Origin: LW23 sp041287705
GTDB lineage: Bacteria > Verrucomicrobiota > Verrucomicrobiia > Methylacidiphilales > UBA1321
Assembly (NCBI GenBank): GCA_041287705.1
Contig: JBGGNE010000338.1
Location: 1-64,000, forward strand
Reading direction: 5' to 3'
DNA length: 64,000 nt
A program made the translations under genes and the position numbers. The notes beneath the pieces were generated by a model. The model was not told the DNA's origin and did no database searches. It was given only the letters and a program-made list of their open reading frames with translations. Shown piece after piece: positions 8,149 to 16,914 of this stretch (position 1 is its first letter; every line of letters begins with the position of its first letter).

Positions 8149-9254
8149 TATTTACGTGTAACAGGCGTGGGCGTCGGCTTTATCAGGCATGCATACGCCG
8201 ATACGACAGCCGGTGGCTTTGGCACCAGAAGTGTTTTGCCGTTTTGCCATGTGCCGTTAATCACAATCTCACGGGCGCATTTGGGCAGGCCCATCTGGTT
8301 GTTTTGGATTTGTGAGATGACCAGATCCGCCGCTGCGGCACCGATTTCCCACTTGTTGCAGCGGATGCCGCACCAGTCATCGCAGTCACCCTCCAGAGAA
8401 AGGTGCGCCACGCCCACATCCTCGGGCACGCGAAGGCCGAAGGAGCGCAGCCTGTTGCACAGCTCGGAGTGTCCGCCCAGAACGGCATCCGGCGTGTAAC
8501 GCATCACCCACTGAAAGAAATCCTGCGGAATATCCGCCTCCCAGTTAACGAACGGCGGAATACGTTCCGCACGCGGAATGCCGGCGTGGAAGGATTGCAC
8601 CGCCGCCTCCGACATGTGCCGGCTGCGCCGCGTGGATTGCGCCGGTAGTATGACCCCAATTCGCCGATAGCCCGCACGCGTTATCTTCTTCAGTGAAAGC
8701 AGGATATTGAAGTAGGTATTCTGCACCGCCTGGTGAAGACGCGGGGCGGCAAGCGCGCGCTCAAAAGATACCGCGGCAAAGTGCTCCCAGCTCAGCCGCA
8801 GGTGAATGATGGAGCGCGTGCATGGCGGCGCTACAATCACGCCCTGTATACCGCGCTGGTACAGAATCTGCGAGAGCCGCGCGGAGGTCATCTCCGTGTA
8901 GTTAAGCTGAAACTCCACAAGCCTGTAGCCGGACTCGCGGCAACGCTCCGCCGCGCCGTCGTAGTAGGGCCGCAGAAAGTCGCACTCCCGCCAGATGCCA
9001 AGTCTGTCTGCAACATTGATCCACGCCAGGGGCATGAGATCTTTGCTCTTGGTCTCGCGAATCTGCGACATCATCATCGCCACTCGAGGGTCCGGCGTGT
9101 AGCGCAGCTCCCGTGCGATCTCCAGAATGCGGTCGCGAGTGCTCTGGCCGATGCCGGGCTGGTTGCGAAGCGCGCACGATACGCTCATGCGGGAGACGCC
9201 GGCCGCTTTGGCTATATCCCCCAGGCTTACGGGCTTTGGGTCGCTCGGCTTCAT
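8148..9254 (-). CDS. LacI-family transcriptional regulator
   Basis: A 368-residue regulator with an N-terminal LacI helix-turn-helix (VSLGDIAKAAGVSRMSVSCAL, about residues 8-28), a hinge region (DRILEIARELRYTPD) and a periplasmic-binding-like sensor domain. The recognition helix carries R-M and C at the specificity positions, unlike LacI or PurR, so an unusual operator is expected. I chose ATG 9254, which leaves 10 bases after the stop of the upstream GH36-like gene; an ATG at 9314 would overlap that gene by 50 bases. It is the second gene of an operon whose promoter carries the CCTTA-N2-TAAGG palindrome, so it is the best local candidate to bind the four shared sites, including its own. This link is inferred. 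Confidence 0.85.
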   Translation of the reverse strand: MKPSDPKPVSLGDIAKAAGVSRMSVSCALRNQPGIGQSTRDRILEIARELRYTPDPRVAMMMSQIRETKSKDLMPLAWINVADRLGIWRECDFLRPYYDGAAERCRESGYRLVEFQLNYTEMTSARLSQILYQRGIQGVIVAPPCTRSIIHLRLSWEHFAAVSFERALAAPRLHQAVQNTYFNILLSLKKITRAGYRRIGVILPAQSTRRSRHMSEAAVQSFHAGIPRAERIPPFVNWEADIPQDFFQWVMRYTPDAVLGGHSELCNRLRSFGLRVPEDVGVAHLSLEGDCDDWCGIRCNKWEIGAAAADLVISQIQNNQMGLPKCAREIVINGTWQNGKTLLVPKPPAVVSAYACLIKPTPTPVTRK

Positions 9255-9264
9255 GCCTGTCAGC

Positions 9265-10965
9265 TTAAGGGCAATCGCCGGCAACTTCGATTCCGTTTTT
9301 GCCAATCCATTCATACTTTACATCTCCGGTACCAGTTCTCCAGTGAGTGGGGCTGACGGTATCGAGCCAGTCGAGCGGCTCTGCGATGGTCTGACTGCAC
9401 GACGCCTGCGCGAAGGCCTCGGTAAGGGCACGACGCTGAACACGTCCCACCGCCTTGGGATCCGCCGAAACGAACAGAGGCGTACCACTGCGGCTCAACA
9501 GATCCAGCCAGCGGGCGCTGAGCTCCCACGGCACATTGCGGGTAATTCCGGCGCAATCGGCATCCACGGCAAAGAACGCGTTATGCTGTGGCATACGAAA
9601 CGCCAGCGTATTGATGCCCATGCGGCGCGTGCGCTCCCAGTTTCTGCCGCTGGTATCATCGCCGGTACGCTGCAGCTCGAAGAGTCCGGCAGAAAGATGA
9701 CCTATCGTATTGCAACCGATGATAACCGCCTCGCCCGATCCGCGGCGGATGGCGCGATATAGATTAAGAATGATTTCCGCCGTTGTCCTGCTTCGATCGT
9801 AGAAATGCCAGTTCTTACCCGTAAGCACGCCGGTCATCGCGATGCCCCAGCGTCCAAAGATGTCATGCGTTGTCCAGTCGTGCTTCAGAAGTTCATAGCC
9901 CCAGCCTTGCTGGATACGAAATTCCCGCTCCACGCGATCCAGAACTTCCGGTATGGACGGATCCAGCACCTTAAGCTGCGCGCTGCTTTCCATAGCGCGG
10001 CAACCGGGTAACAGCAGGGACTCGGCGTCATCCGAGTTGGCTCCCAGGGGGCGATTCCACAAGCCTGGGCGTGTGCCCATTTCTTTAAGCTCCTTCGCCA
10101 GCCCCGGCATGTCTGGAAAGCGGCAGTTGCCCTCGGTCCATGGACCACCCAGGGGAAACTGGCCTGGCCTCGCATTCTTCTGCCAGCCATCGTCAATGAC
10201 CATGTAAGGACGGTTGGCGAGTCCCTGGGTAAGCTCGCTGATGAGATAGCCGTCTTCACGAACTGATGCGGTACTGATGTCGCCATACGCGTAGTACCAG
10301 TTATTGGATCCATAGACGATGTGATCCGGCAGGCGCGGATTCTCACAGAGGGCGCGACAGAAGGCGCATGCAGCCTCAAAGGGTGTCGCATCTTCTTCCG
10401 CCGACATCACCACAATCTCCGCCGCGTGCAGAACGCGTTCTCCCAAAAGCACCCCGCTGCCGCCGTTACGAACATCCAGCCACAGACTTACACCCTGGGG
10501 ATCCACACGCCACCAGCACAGTGCATCGGGTTGCGTACGGACACCCACACCATGCGTGTTACTGCGGCTAAGGCTGTCAGTCACCATAAAGTACCATGGC
10601 AATACGCGCTCTGGCTGTATTGCACCCCAGTGAAGATCGCCGTAGCCGCGCTCCCAGGCATCGCCCAGGATGCGCAGATCGGTGCACGGCACAGGGAAGT
10701 TCCATCGCAGATGCACGCTTTTCAGCCCAGTATCCGGCGATGCGATCGTAATCTGGCTGCTTCCGCGCCTTTCACGCCATTCTTTAACCATTACCTGAAC
10801 ACCCGCGTGTTCGCCAGATGCAGCCCGGGCGGCAGTGGTATGATAAGTGCCAGCGTCGGTTTCCAGCGTAATGCTTTGCGGTTGATGGAGTACCCTGACC
10901 CAACATGACGCCTGCGTGGTTACACTCTGCTGCAATACGGCACTTTCAAGTAGAGGAGTATTCAT
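9265..10965 (-). CDS. GH36-like glycosidase (clan GH-D), probable alpha-galactosidase type
   Basis: A 566-residue TIM-barrel enzyme of clan GH-D. Visible marks are YMVIDDGWQ, the GTRPGLWNRPL strand, the nucleophile Asp363 in LLKHDWTTHD and a putative acid/base Asp436 or Asp437 in RTGDDTSG. These fit GH36-like alpha-galactosidases or raffinose-synthase relatives. A beta-sandwich fills the first ~200 residues. No signal peptide is present, so it is likely cytosolic. A longer frame opens at 11019, but that ATG lies upstream of the predicted -10 box at 11000-11005, so I take ATG 10965. The LacI regulator follows 10 bases downstream in the same operon. Confidence 0.8.
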   Translation of the reverse strand: MNTPLLESAVLQQSVTTQASCWVRVLHQPQSITLETDAGTYHTTAARAASGEHAGVQVMVKEWRERRGSSQITIASPDTGLKSVHLRWNFPVPCTDLRILGDAWERGYGDLHWGAIQPERVLPWYFMVTDSLSRSNTHGVGVRTQPDALCWWRVDPQGVSLWLDVRNGGSGVLLGERVLHAAEIVVMSAEEDATPFEAACAFCRALCENPRLPDHIVYGSNNWYYAYGDISTASVREDGYLISELTQGLANRPYMVIDDGWQKNARPGQFPLGGPWTEGNCRFPDMPGLAKELKEMGTRPGLWNRPLGANSDDAESLLLPGCRAMESSAQLKVLDPSIPEVLDRVEREFRIQQGWGYELLKHDWTTHDIFGRWGIAMTGVLTGKNWHFYDRSRTTAEIILNLYRAIRRGSGEAVIIGCNTIGHLSAGLFELQRTGDDTSGRNWERTRRMGINTLAFRMPQHNAFFAVDADCAGITRNVPWELSARWLDLLSRSGTPLFVSADPKAVGRVQRRALTEAFAQASCSQTIAEPLDWLDTVSPTHWRTGTGDVKYEWIGKNGIEVAGDCP

Positions 10966-10999
10966 GAGGGGTGATGAGGCGCGTTTGGGCGGTCGTCCC

Positions 11000-11050
11000 A
11001 GCGTAATCCAACGGGGCACACTCTCAACAATCGTGAAACCTTACATAAGG
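11000..11050 (-). promoter_or_regulatory. Shared-palindrome promoter of the GH36-like/LacI operon
   Basis: On the minus strand CCTTATGTAAGG (11039-11050) is followed after exactly 11 bases by TTGAGA (11022-11027) and, 16 bases later, TACGCT (11000-11005). The palindrome matches the consensus at all 12 positions. The operon includes a LacI-type gene, which would allow autoregulation. The predicted start of transcription falls about 28 bases before ATG 10965. Confidence 0.65.
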
Positions 11051-11120
11051 GCGCGCGACGCTTTGGGGGAAATATGCGTGGAGTGATCAATCCATCTGCC
11101 GATCACGGTCACAGTCAGTC

Positions 11121-11175
11121 CTACCTTATGTAAGGTAGCCGAGGGTTTGTCGGGTTCAGCATAAAAGCATATCGT
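11121..11175 (+). promoter_or_regulatory. Shared-palindrome promoter of the GH2-like operon
   Basis: CTACCTTATGTAAGGTAG (11121-11138) is an 18-bp palindrome apart from its central TG, the longest version of the shared operator. Exactly 11 bases after the TAAGG end comes TTGTCG (11147-11152) and 17 bases later TATCGT (11170-11175). The ATG at 11254 lies about 70 bases beyond the predicted start of transcription. The divergent operon's own copy is about 75 bases away. Confidence 0.7.
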
Positions 11176-11253
11176 CCGGACCAGCACTCAGAATATCAAA
11201 ACTGCGAATGGCGACACGTTGTTGGCCCCCGCTGCTCTCCTGCCCCTTTTTCC

Positions 11254-14200
11254 ATGAATATCCGTCTTCACCATTTGCTGAGACATTTATGTTTGTGCCT
11301 GATTTTCCTTATCGCGGTCGCCATTGGCTGTGAAGCCTCTGAGCCAGTGGAGGATCTCGGCTTTGGGAAAGGACGCGTTTGTCTCAATGGAGTGTGGAAG
11401 TTTCAGCCCGCAACAGGGGATGCAGAGGCGGCTCCGCAGACAGCATCCTGGGGCTCTATCCAGGTACCCGGCAACTGGGGTAAGGATAACAATCACAGCC
11501 TGCCCGGCATAGTTTCGAAAGGCTCAGGCCCAACCTGGGCCGCCTTTAACTCAAACGCGGATTCCCTGGGCAAAGCGTGGTTTGAGCGCACAATCTCCAT
11601 CCCCGATCAATGGAATGGCCGTACCATCCTGCTGGATCTGCATCGCGTCAGCACCGATGCTGTAGTCAGCATAGATGGCAAGGAATACGGCCGCGTAGGC
11701 TGGCCTTACGGAATGGTGGATATTACCGAGGTAGTAAAGCCGGGCGGAACCCACACCCTGCGCGTGCTCGTCGTCGCAGCGAACGATCGCGATAAAGTTC
11801 TCAATATGATGGGCGTGGGGCAGAACACTTTGGTGGATGCTAAACTCCAATCGCGCGGATTGATTGGCGAGGTCTTCCTGCTGAGTCGCCCGCCCGGCGC
11901 GAGGATTGACGATGTGTGGGTCCAAACCTCAGTGCGAAAAAATGAACTGGCAGTGCAAGCCGATGTAGTAGGTGTCACCAAAGCGGGACTCGTGACGTTA
12001 GTCGCCACGATTAAGGATGCATCTGGTGCGATTGCGAAGCAGTTTGAGTTTCAGGGCAGTGTGGCTGCGGGTGATTCATCTATCAACATGACTTTCCCCT
12101 GGGCCGATGCCAGGCGTTGGGATCTGGGGCAGCCTAACCTCTACACGCTGGAGCTACAGGCCAAAGGAGACGGCCTGGATTCAGGTATTCGTCAGGAATT
12201 TGGATTTCGCGAAGCCTGGGTGGAAGGACGCACAATTTTCCTGAACGGCACGCCCTTTCGGCTGCGTCCCACTTCCACTTTTCCAGAAGGCAGCTTCCGT
12301 GGAAAATTCGCCACCAGCGAGGCCATTGAAAGTTCCATTGATGGAATTCTGCGCGCCGGGTTTAACTGCCTTGAATTATGGCCGGAGAACACCGGCATTC
12401 GAGGCACGTACGAATTCCGCGAATTGATCTGCGACATCGCGAGTCGCCGTGGATTGCCCGTTCAAGGTCCGCTTCTCCACATGACAGACGTACTGGGGTC
12501 ATGGGAAAAGATCGGCTGGTACAGCCCCGAGATACGCGCCGACTGGGAGCGGCGACTGCGGGTGGAATGGAAGCGTTACCGCAATCAGCCCAGCGTCTTT
12601 ATGTGGAGCAGCAGCGGCAACATCGGCGGCCACACCGATGACCAGGATCCGCGACTGATGGGGCATCACATTTCCGAGCCGCTGTGGGAGCAGGACAAGA
12701 AAGTGGAAGGGTGGTGGCGCTATACCATAACGATCATCGATATCGTAAAGGAAGTAAAGAAGATGGATCCGCGGCCACTGATGATCCATCAGGGCGGTCC
12801 GATGAGCGATGTCTACGCCATCAACAACTACCTTTGCATGATACCTCTGCAGGAGCGCGAGGAGTGGCTTAGTGACTGGAGCCGGCACGGCACGATGCCC
12901 TACTGCTCCGTGGAATTCGGGACGCCTCTCTCCAACACCATGCAGCGTGGCCGCGACGGCTTCTTCTTTTCCTCTACCACGGAATGGCTGATGACTGAGT
13001 ACTGCGCCAGTTACCTCGGCACCGAATCATACAGACTGGAGCAGGCGGACTATCGACGGGAGATCAGCGGCAAATATATCAACGGACAGTTGTGGGAATG
13101 GCCCAATATCGACGTGATGAATTTCGCCCCGGCATTTCAGAAGCTGCAGGAACTCTTCATTACCAATACGTGGCGCAGCTGGCGCACCATGGGCATTACC
13201 GCCGGAATGCTGCCATGGGGAGACGGACATGGCTTCCGCAAAGTGAATGGAGAAGTCGCAACAGAGCCTTTCCGGCCCGGCAAACGCGGAGTGTGGTTCG
13301 AAAGCTTTCCAAAAGCAAACATGAACGCATTTGGCGAGCCCGGCAGTGAAGTTTCCCCGGCTGGTCGCACCCTGATGGCAGTCAACGGTCCCACCCTGGC
13401 CTGGATATGCGGGCCGCAGCTTGATGGAGATGCGGCGGACTTTACAGCCAAAGATCACTCCTGCGTCGCAGGAAGCGGACGCAAGATTGCGAAGCGCATA
13501 GCTCTGCTGAACGACTCACGAAGTGAGCGGCCCTGGAGAATACAGGTTACCGCCACGCTGGATGGCAAGTCACTGGGCACCTTAGAAAAGAGCGGGACAA
13601 TTCGTGCAGGTGAGACTTTATTTGTCTCTACCGAGTTCCCGTTGCCCGAAACCATGCCGGCGGAAGATACCAACAAGCCGGGGAAGCAGGGTGAGATCGC
13701 GATGACTGCGACAATCGGTAACGCAAACCATACTGATCGCTTTGCGTTCCGTGTCTTTCCTCCGCATTCCACACTACCGTCGGTCGGTGGTACCGTAGCC
13801 GTCTTCGATCACACAGGGGAAACATCAGCCTGGCTGCAACACATTGGCGTAAACACGATTCCATGGACTGGTGCCAAGCTGGAAAGTGGAGATATTCTTG
13901 TGATTGGACGAAAAGCTCTGTCCTCTGAAAGCCTTGGAAACGGCGGTCAGGTAATCCCCGGATATCTCGAATCCATTGTACAGCAGGGCGGGCGTGTATT
14001 GCTGATGGCGCAGGATCCCCAGTGGATGCGTGAGCGTATGGGTCTTCGTGTGGGACATCTCATGTCCCGACGTGTGTTTCCCGTGGATCCAGCCCATCCC
14101 GTCTTTCACGGTCTGGATACAGAAGATCTGCGAGACTGGACGGGCACAAGCACTCTGCTGGAACAACGACCGGATTTTCGTAAGGCCGGCGCTAAGGACA

Positions 14201-15609
14201 TTTCACGTCTCTCCAACAATATGCCGACGTGGGGCTGGCGCTGGGGCGGTCGGGGCGCTGTAACCAGTGCGCCTGTGGAGAAGCCGCACTGCTCCGGCTG
14301 GTATCCCATAGCGGAATGTGAGTTCGATCTCGCCTACTCGCCGCTGCTGCAGCTCCATCGGGGCCAGGGCTCCATAACACTATGCACATTTGATTTGGAG
14401 GATCACGTCAAGGTGGATCCTGCGGCAGATCGCCTGGCACGCAATATTATCTCCTGGGTCCGATCGGCGCCGCCGGCGCCACGCTGCGGCCCGGCACTGT
14501 ATGTCGGCGGAGATGATGGTGCCAAGCTTCTGGATCTGGTTGGGTGTGAATATCGCCGCATTGCTGCATCATCTCTGGATCCCGCATCGCAACTGGTCAT
14601 CGTCGGCCCGGATGTCTCTGCAGATGTAGCCGCCCCCGTGCTGGCTGCAGGCGGAAAAGTGCTGGTACTTCCAAAGCGCGTTGCGGGACCGGCGGGTCTT
14701 GGCGTCAGTGTTACAAAGCGCGACAACTTCCTGGGTTCGCTTAGCCCGCCAGCATGGGAAGAAGCACAGGGACTGTCTGCCAGCGATCTCCGGTGGCGGG
14801 TAGAGGGCTCAGCCCTGGTTCTGGGTGGCGAAGGTATTGAAACCGGCGCAGACGGAATGCTGGCAAAAGTGAAGAGAGGACGCGGCGTTGCCATTTTTAC
14901 TCAGAGTGATCCCGATGTAGTACCCGCTGATCTGAAGGCCTACTTCCGACTGACCCGCTGGCGCCTCACTCGGTCCCTGGCTCAGGTACTGGCGAATCTT
15001 GGCGCCACCTTTACCTCCGATGCACGGACTCTGCGCACTGGAGCGGATAAAATCTCCGTTGCCGGCAACTGGAAAGCAGTATGGACGACCAAACTGCCTC
15101 CGGAGTCCAGGGGCCTCTCAGATAGCGGCCCCAGCACTGCAGCGCTCCAGCGTATAAAGTCCGGCGCCGCTGAATCCGGCATGGAAGAGCTTGAGCTTCC
15201 CGGTCGCTGGAAGCGCATGTCGGAAGGGCGTGGCGAGGTTGTTCTTCTCCGTCATTTCACCTGCCCGGACAACATGGTGGGCAAAGAGATGAGCCTTAAT
15301 CTCGGGCCGATTAATGGCTTCGATACGGTCTATATCAACGGCGAAAGCATCGGAAGCACCGGGGCAGGCAAGCGCAATTACTGGACAGTGCCACGAGTCT
15401 ACCGCATCCCCGGAACTCTCCTGAAGTCAGGCGACAATGTCATCGCTGTCCGTCTCTTTGATGACCATGGCGGCGGCAATGTGGGAGCAACAGGCAAGGA
15501 TATGACGATAGGACTTGAGACCGGCAACGGAACGGTGCGCCTCTACCACCCGGATTACCGTACAGACTTTATCCTGGGTGATGATCCTTATCGCTATTAC
15601 CGCTGGTAA
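11254..15609 (+). CDS. Giant secreted GH2-like protein lacking the canonical acid/base glutamate
   Basis: A 1451-residue exported protein with an N-terminal signal peptide (LCLCLIFLIAVAIGC; the cysteine makes a weak lipobox). It has a GH2 sugar-binding domain (about 40-210, with FERTISIPDQWNGRTILLDL), an Ig-like domain, a TIM barrel (about 330-700), a GATase-like region (about 845-960) and a C-terminal jelly-roll (about 1310-1430). The nucleophile is probably Glu554 in YCSVEFG. Where GH2 enzymes show N-E as acid/base, this protein reads WSSSGNIGG, with Asn456 followed by Ile457. It may use another acid, as some GH2 relatives do, or be a binding protein. It heads an operon with an SGNH hydrolase and cassette protein A, under the shared palindrome. 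Confidence 0.8.
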   Translation: MNIRLHHLLRHLCLCLIFLIAVAIGCEASEPVEDLGFGKGRVCLNGVWKFQPATGDAEAAPQTASWGSIQVPGNWGKDNNHSLPGIVSKGSGPTWAAFNSNADSLGKAWFERTISIPDQWNGRTILLDLHRVSTDAVVSIDGKEYGRVGWPYGMVDITEVVKPGGTHTLRVLVVAANDRDKVLNMMGVGQNTLVDAKLQSRGLIGEVFLLSRPPGARIDDVWVQTSVRKNELAVQADVVGVTKAGLVTLVATIKDASGAIAKQFEFQGSVAAGDSSINMTFPWADARRWDLGQPNLYTLELQAKGDGLDSGIRQEFGFREAWVEGRTIFLNGTPFRLRPTSTFPEGSFRGKFATSEAIESSIDGILRAGFNCLELWPENTGIRGTYEFRELICDIASRRGLPVQGPLLHMTDVLGSWEKIGWYSPEIRADWERRLRVEWKRYRNQPSVFMWSSSGNIGGHTDDQDPRLMGHHISEPLWEQDKKVEGWWRYTITIIDIVKEVKKMDPRPLMIHQGGPMSDVYAINNYLCMIPLQEREEWLSDWSRHGTMPYCSVEFGTPLSNTMQRGRDGFFFSSTTEWLMTEYCASYLGTESYRLEQADYRREISGKYINGQLWEWPNIDVMNFAPAFQKLQELFITNTWRSWRTMGITAGMLPWGDGHGFRKVNGEVATEPFRPGKRGVWFESFPKANMNAFGEPGSEVSPAGRTLMAVNGPTLAWICGPQLDGDAADFTAKDHSCVAGSGRKIAKRIALLNDSRSERPWRIQVTATLDGKSLGTLEKSGTIRAGETLFVSTEFPLPETMPAEDTNKPGKQGEIAMTATIGNANHTDRFAFRVFPPHSTLPSVGGTVAVFDHTGETSAWLQHIGVNTIPWTGAKLESGDILVIGRKALSSESLGNGGQVIPGYLESIVQQGGRVLLMAQDPQWMRERMGLRVGHLMSRRVFPVDPAHPVFHGLDTEDLRDWTGTSTLLEQRPDFRKAGAKDISRLSNNMPTWGWRWGGRGAVTSAPVEKPHCSGWYPIAECEFDLAYSPLLQLHRGQGSITLCTFDLEDHVKVDPAADRLARNIISWVRSAPPAPRCGPALYVGGDDGAKLLDLVGCEYRRIAASSLDPASQLVIVGPDVSADVAAPVLAAGGKVLVLPKRVAGPAGLGVSVTKRDNFLGSLSPPAWEEAQGLSASDLRWRVEGSALVLGGEGIETGADGMLAKVKRGRGVAIFTQSDPDVVPADLKAYFRLTRWRLTRSLAQVLANLGATFTSDARTLRTGADKISVAGNWKAVWTTKLPPESRGLSDSGPSTAALQRIKSGAAESGMEELELPGRWKRMSEGRGEVVLLRHFTCPDNMVGKEMSLNLGPINGFDTVYINGESIGSTGAGKRNYWTVPRVYRIPGTLLKSGDNVIAVRLFDDHGGGNVGATGKDMTIGLETGNGTVRLYHPDYRTDFILGDDPYRYYRW

Positions 15610-15638
15610 ACCTGACAAGAATATCAAATAGACTGCAT

Positions 15639-16886
15639 ATGAGCGACAAGCCACTCTTCAAACCCGGCGACTGCATCGGTATGATCGGTGACAGCATCAC
15701 CTGCGACACTCGTTGGTGGTCTGGCGTTCGGTGCGGATTCCTCACACAACTGCCCGGGTGTAACCTGGATTTCCGCAACCTTGCCATCCCTGGCGACAGC
15801 GCAGTGGAAACACTTAAGCGATACGACTGGGATATAGCACCGGTTCCCCTGACCGTCGCCTGCCTCATGCTGGGCATGAACGATGTATGGAGGGAAGGCT
15901 ATGCTGATTTGCATCCCACCACCGAAGCACTGGCGAAACGTCGCGCAGCTATCCATCTCAGCAGCGGAAGCATACGTCGCCTTGTTGAGAAGCTACAGGC
16001 ACGCGGAATCCGCGTCGCCCTATTCAGCCCAACTCCTTACGAGCAGGAAGCTTCTCTGCCCGACGGCTCTGAACTTCTCTATGGCGTAGACGATGCCCTT
16101 CAGGAATGCGCCGCCTGCTGCCGCGCCATTGCCACTGACTGCGGAGCTACCTTTATCGATGTCCATACCCCTCTGCTTCGCATCAGTCGGGCGCTGCGCC
16201 GCGATGATCCCAGTGCCACCATCATTGGCCCGGACCGCGTGCATCCCGGTGACCTCGGGCACGCAGTGCTTGCCCGTACGGCTCTTCAGACTTTGCTGCC
16301 GCCGTCGTGCCTGGCATCAGAATCAGGCTGCATTGATCTTGAGCTGAAATCCGCCGGCAGCCTGCACTGGACGTATACGGGTCCAGTGCTCAACCTGGCG
16401 ATTCCCGCGCAGGCTGATGTGCTTCTTGGCCTGCCTCCACAGCGCCTTTTCTGGCGGGCACACCTCACCCGGGGACGCTGGACTCTTTTCATCGAAGGCG
16501 AGCCCGTACACACCGCGGCCGCTGTCGACTGGGCTGCGGGGATTGACGTTGGAGCATTATACGGACCTCTGCGCAGGCACGCCGAAGAGATACACAGAGC
16601 AAGTAATGCGCTTTGCAGCGAGGAAAGGCGTTTTCGGATGCTGCTGATGCTGCGCATCTGGTCGCAACGCGGCGCGGCTTCCCCGCAAGGCGAGAACTTT
16701 TTAGCCTACCTCAATATGCTTGAGGCGGAACAGCCGCCCATGCACTGGCTGAGGGATACCGCTACGGACGCAAAGCTGCTGCTTACGGGAATGAGGCAGC
16801 ATCAGGAGGCAGTCGCTTCGCTGCGCGCAGCCCTGCAGTTGGCAGCGCAACCATGGAGATTCCAATGCGAGTTACACCCTGCATGA
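15639..16886 (+). CDS. SGNH/GDSL-type hydrolase with long C-terminal extension
   Basis: A 415-residue SGNH hydrolase, probably a sugar-ester deacetylase. Block I is MIGDSITC (Ser19), block II is the glycine in AIPGDS, block III is the asparagine in LGMNDVW and block V is DRVHPGDLGH with the catalytic Asp-His pair, so all four signature residues are present. About 190 residues follow the catalytic domain; they contain a beta-rich part and a helical end and are not recognised. There is no signal peptide, suggesting a cytosolic role. It lies 29 bases after the GH2-like gene and 28 before cassette protein A, in one operon. Confidence 0.85.
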   Translation: MSDKPLFKPGDCIGMIGDSITCDTRWWSGVRCGFLTQLPGCNLDFRNLAIPGDSAVETLKRYDWDIAPVPLTVACLMLGMNDVWREGYADLHPTTEALAKRRAAIHLSSGSIRRLVEKLQARGIRVALFSPTPYEQEASLPDGSELLYGVDDALQECAACCRAIATDCGATFIDVHTPLLRISRALRRDDPSATIIGPDRVHPGDLGHAVLARTALQTLLPPSCLASESGCIDLELKSAGSLHWTYTGPVLNLAIPAQADVLLGLPPQRLFWRAHLTRGRWTLFIEGEPVHTAAAVDWAAGIDVGALYGPLRRHAEEIHRASNALCSEERRFRMLLMLRIWSQRGAASPQGENFLAYLNMLEAEQPPMHWLRDTATDAKLLLTGMRQHQEAVASLRAALQLAAQPWRFQCELHPA

Positions 16887-16914
16887 AGTCGTCCGGCATC
16901 ACTTTCTCACCGCA

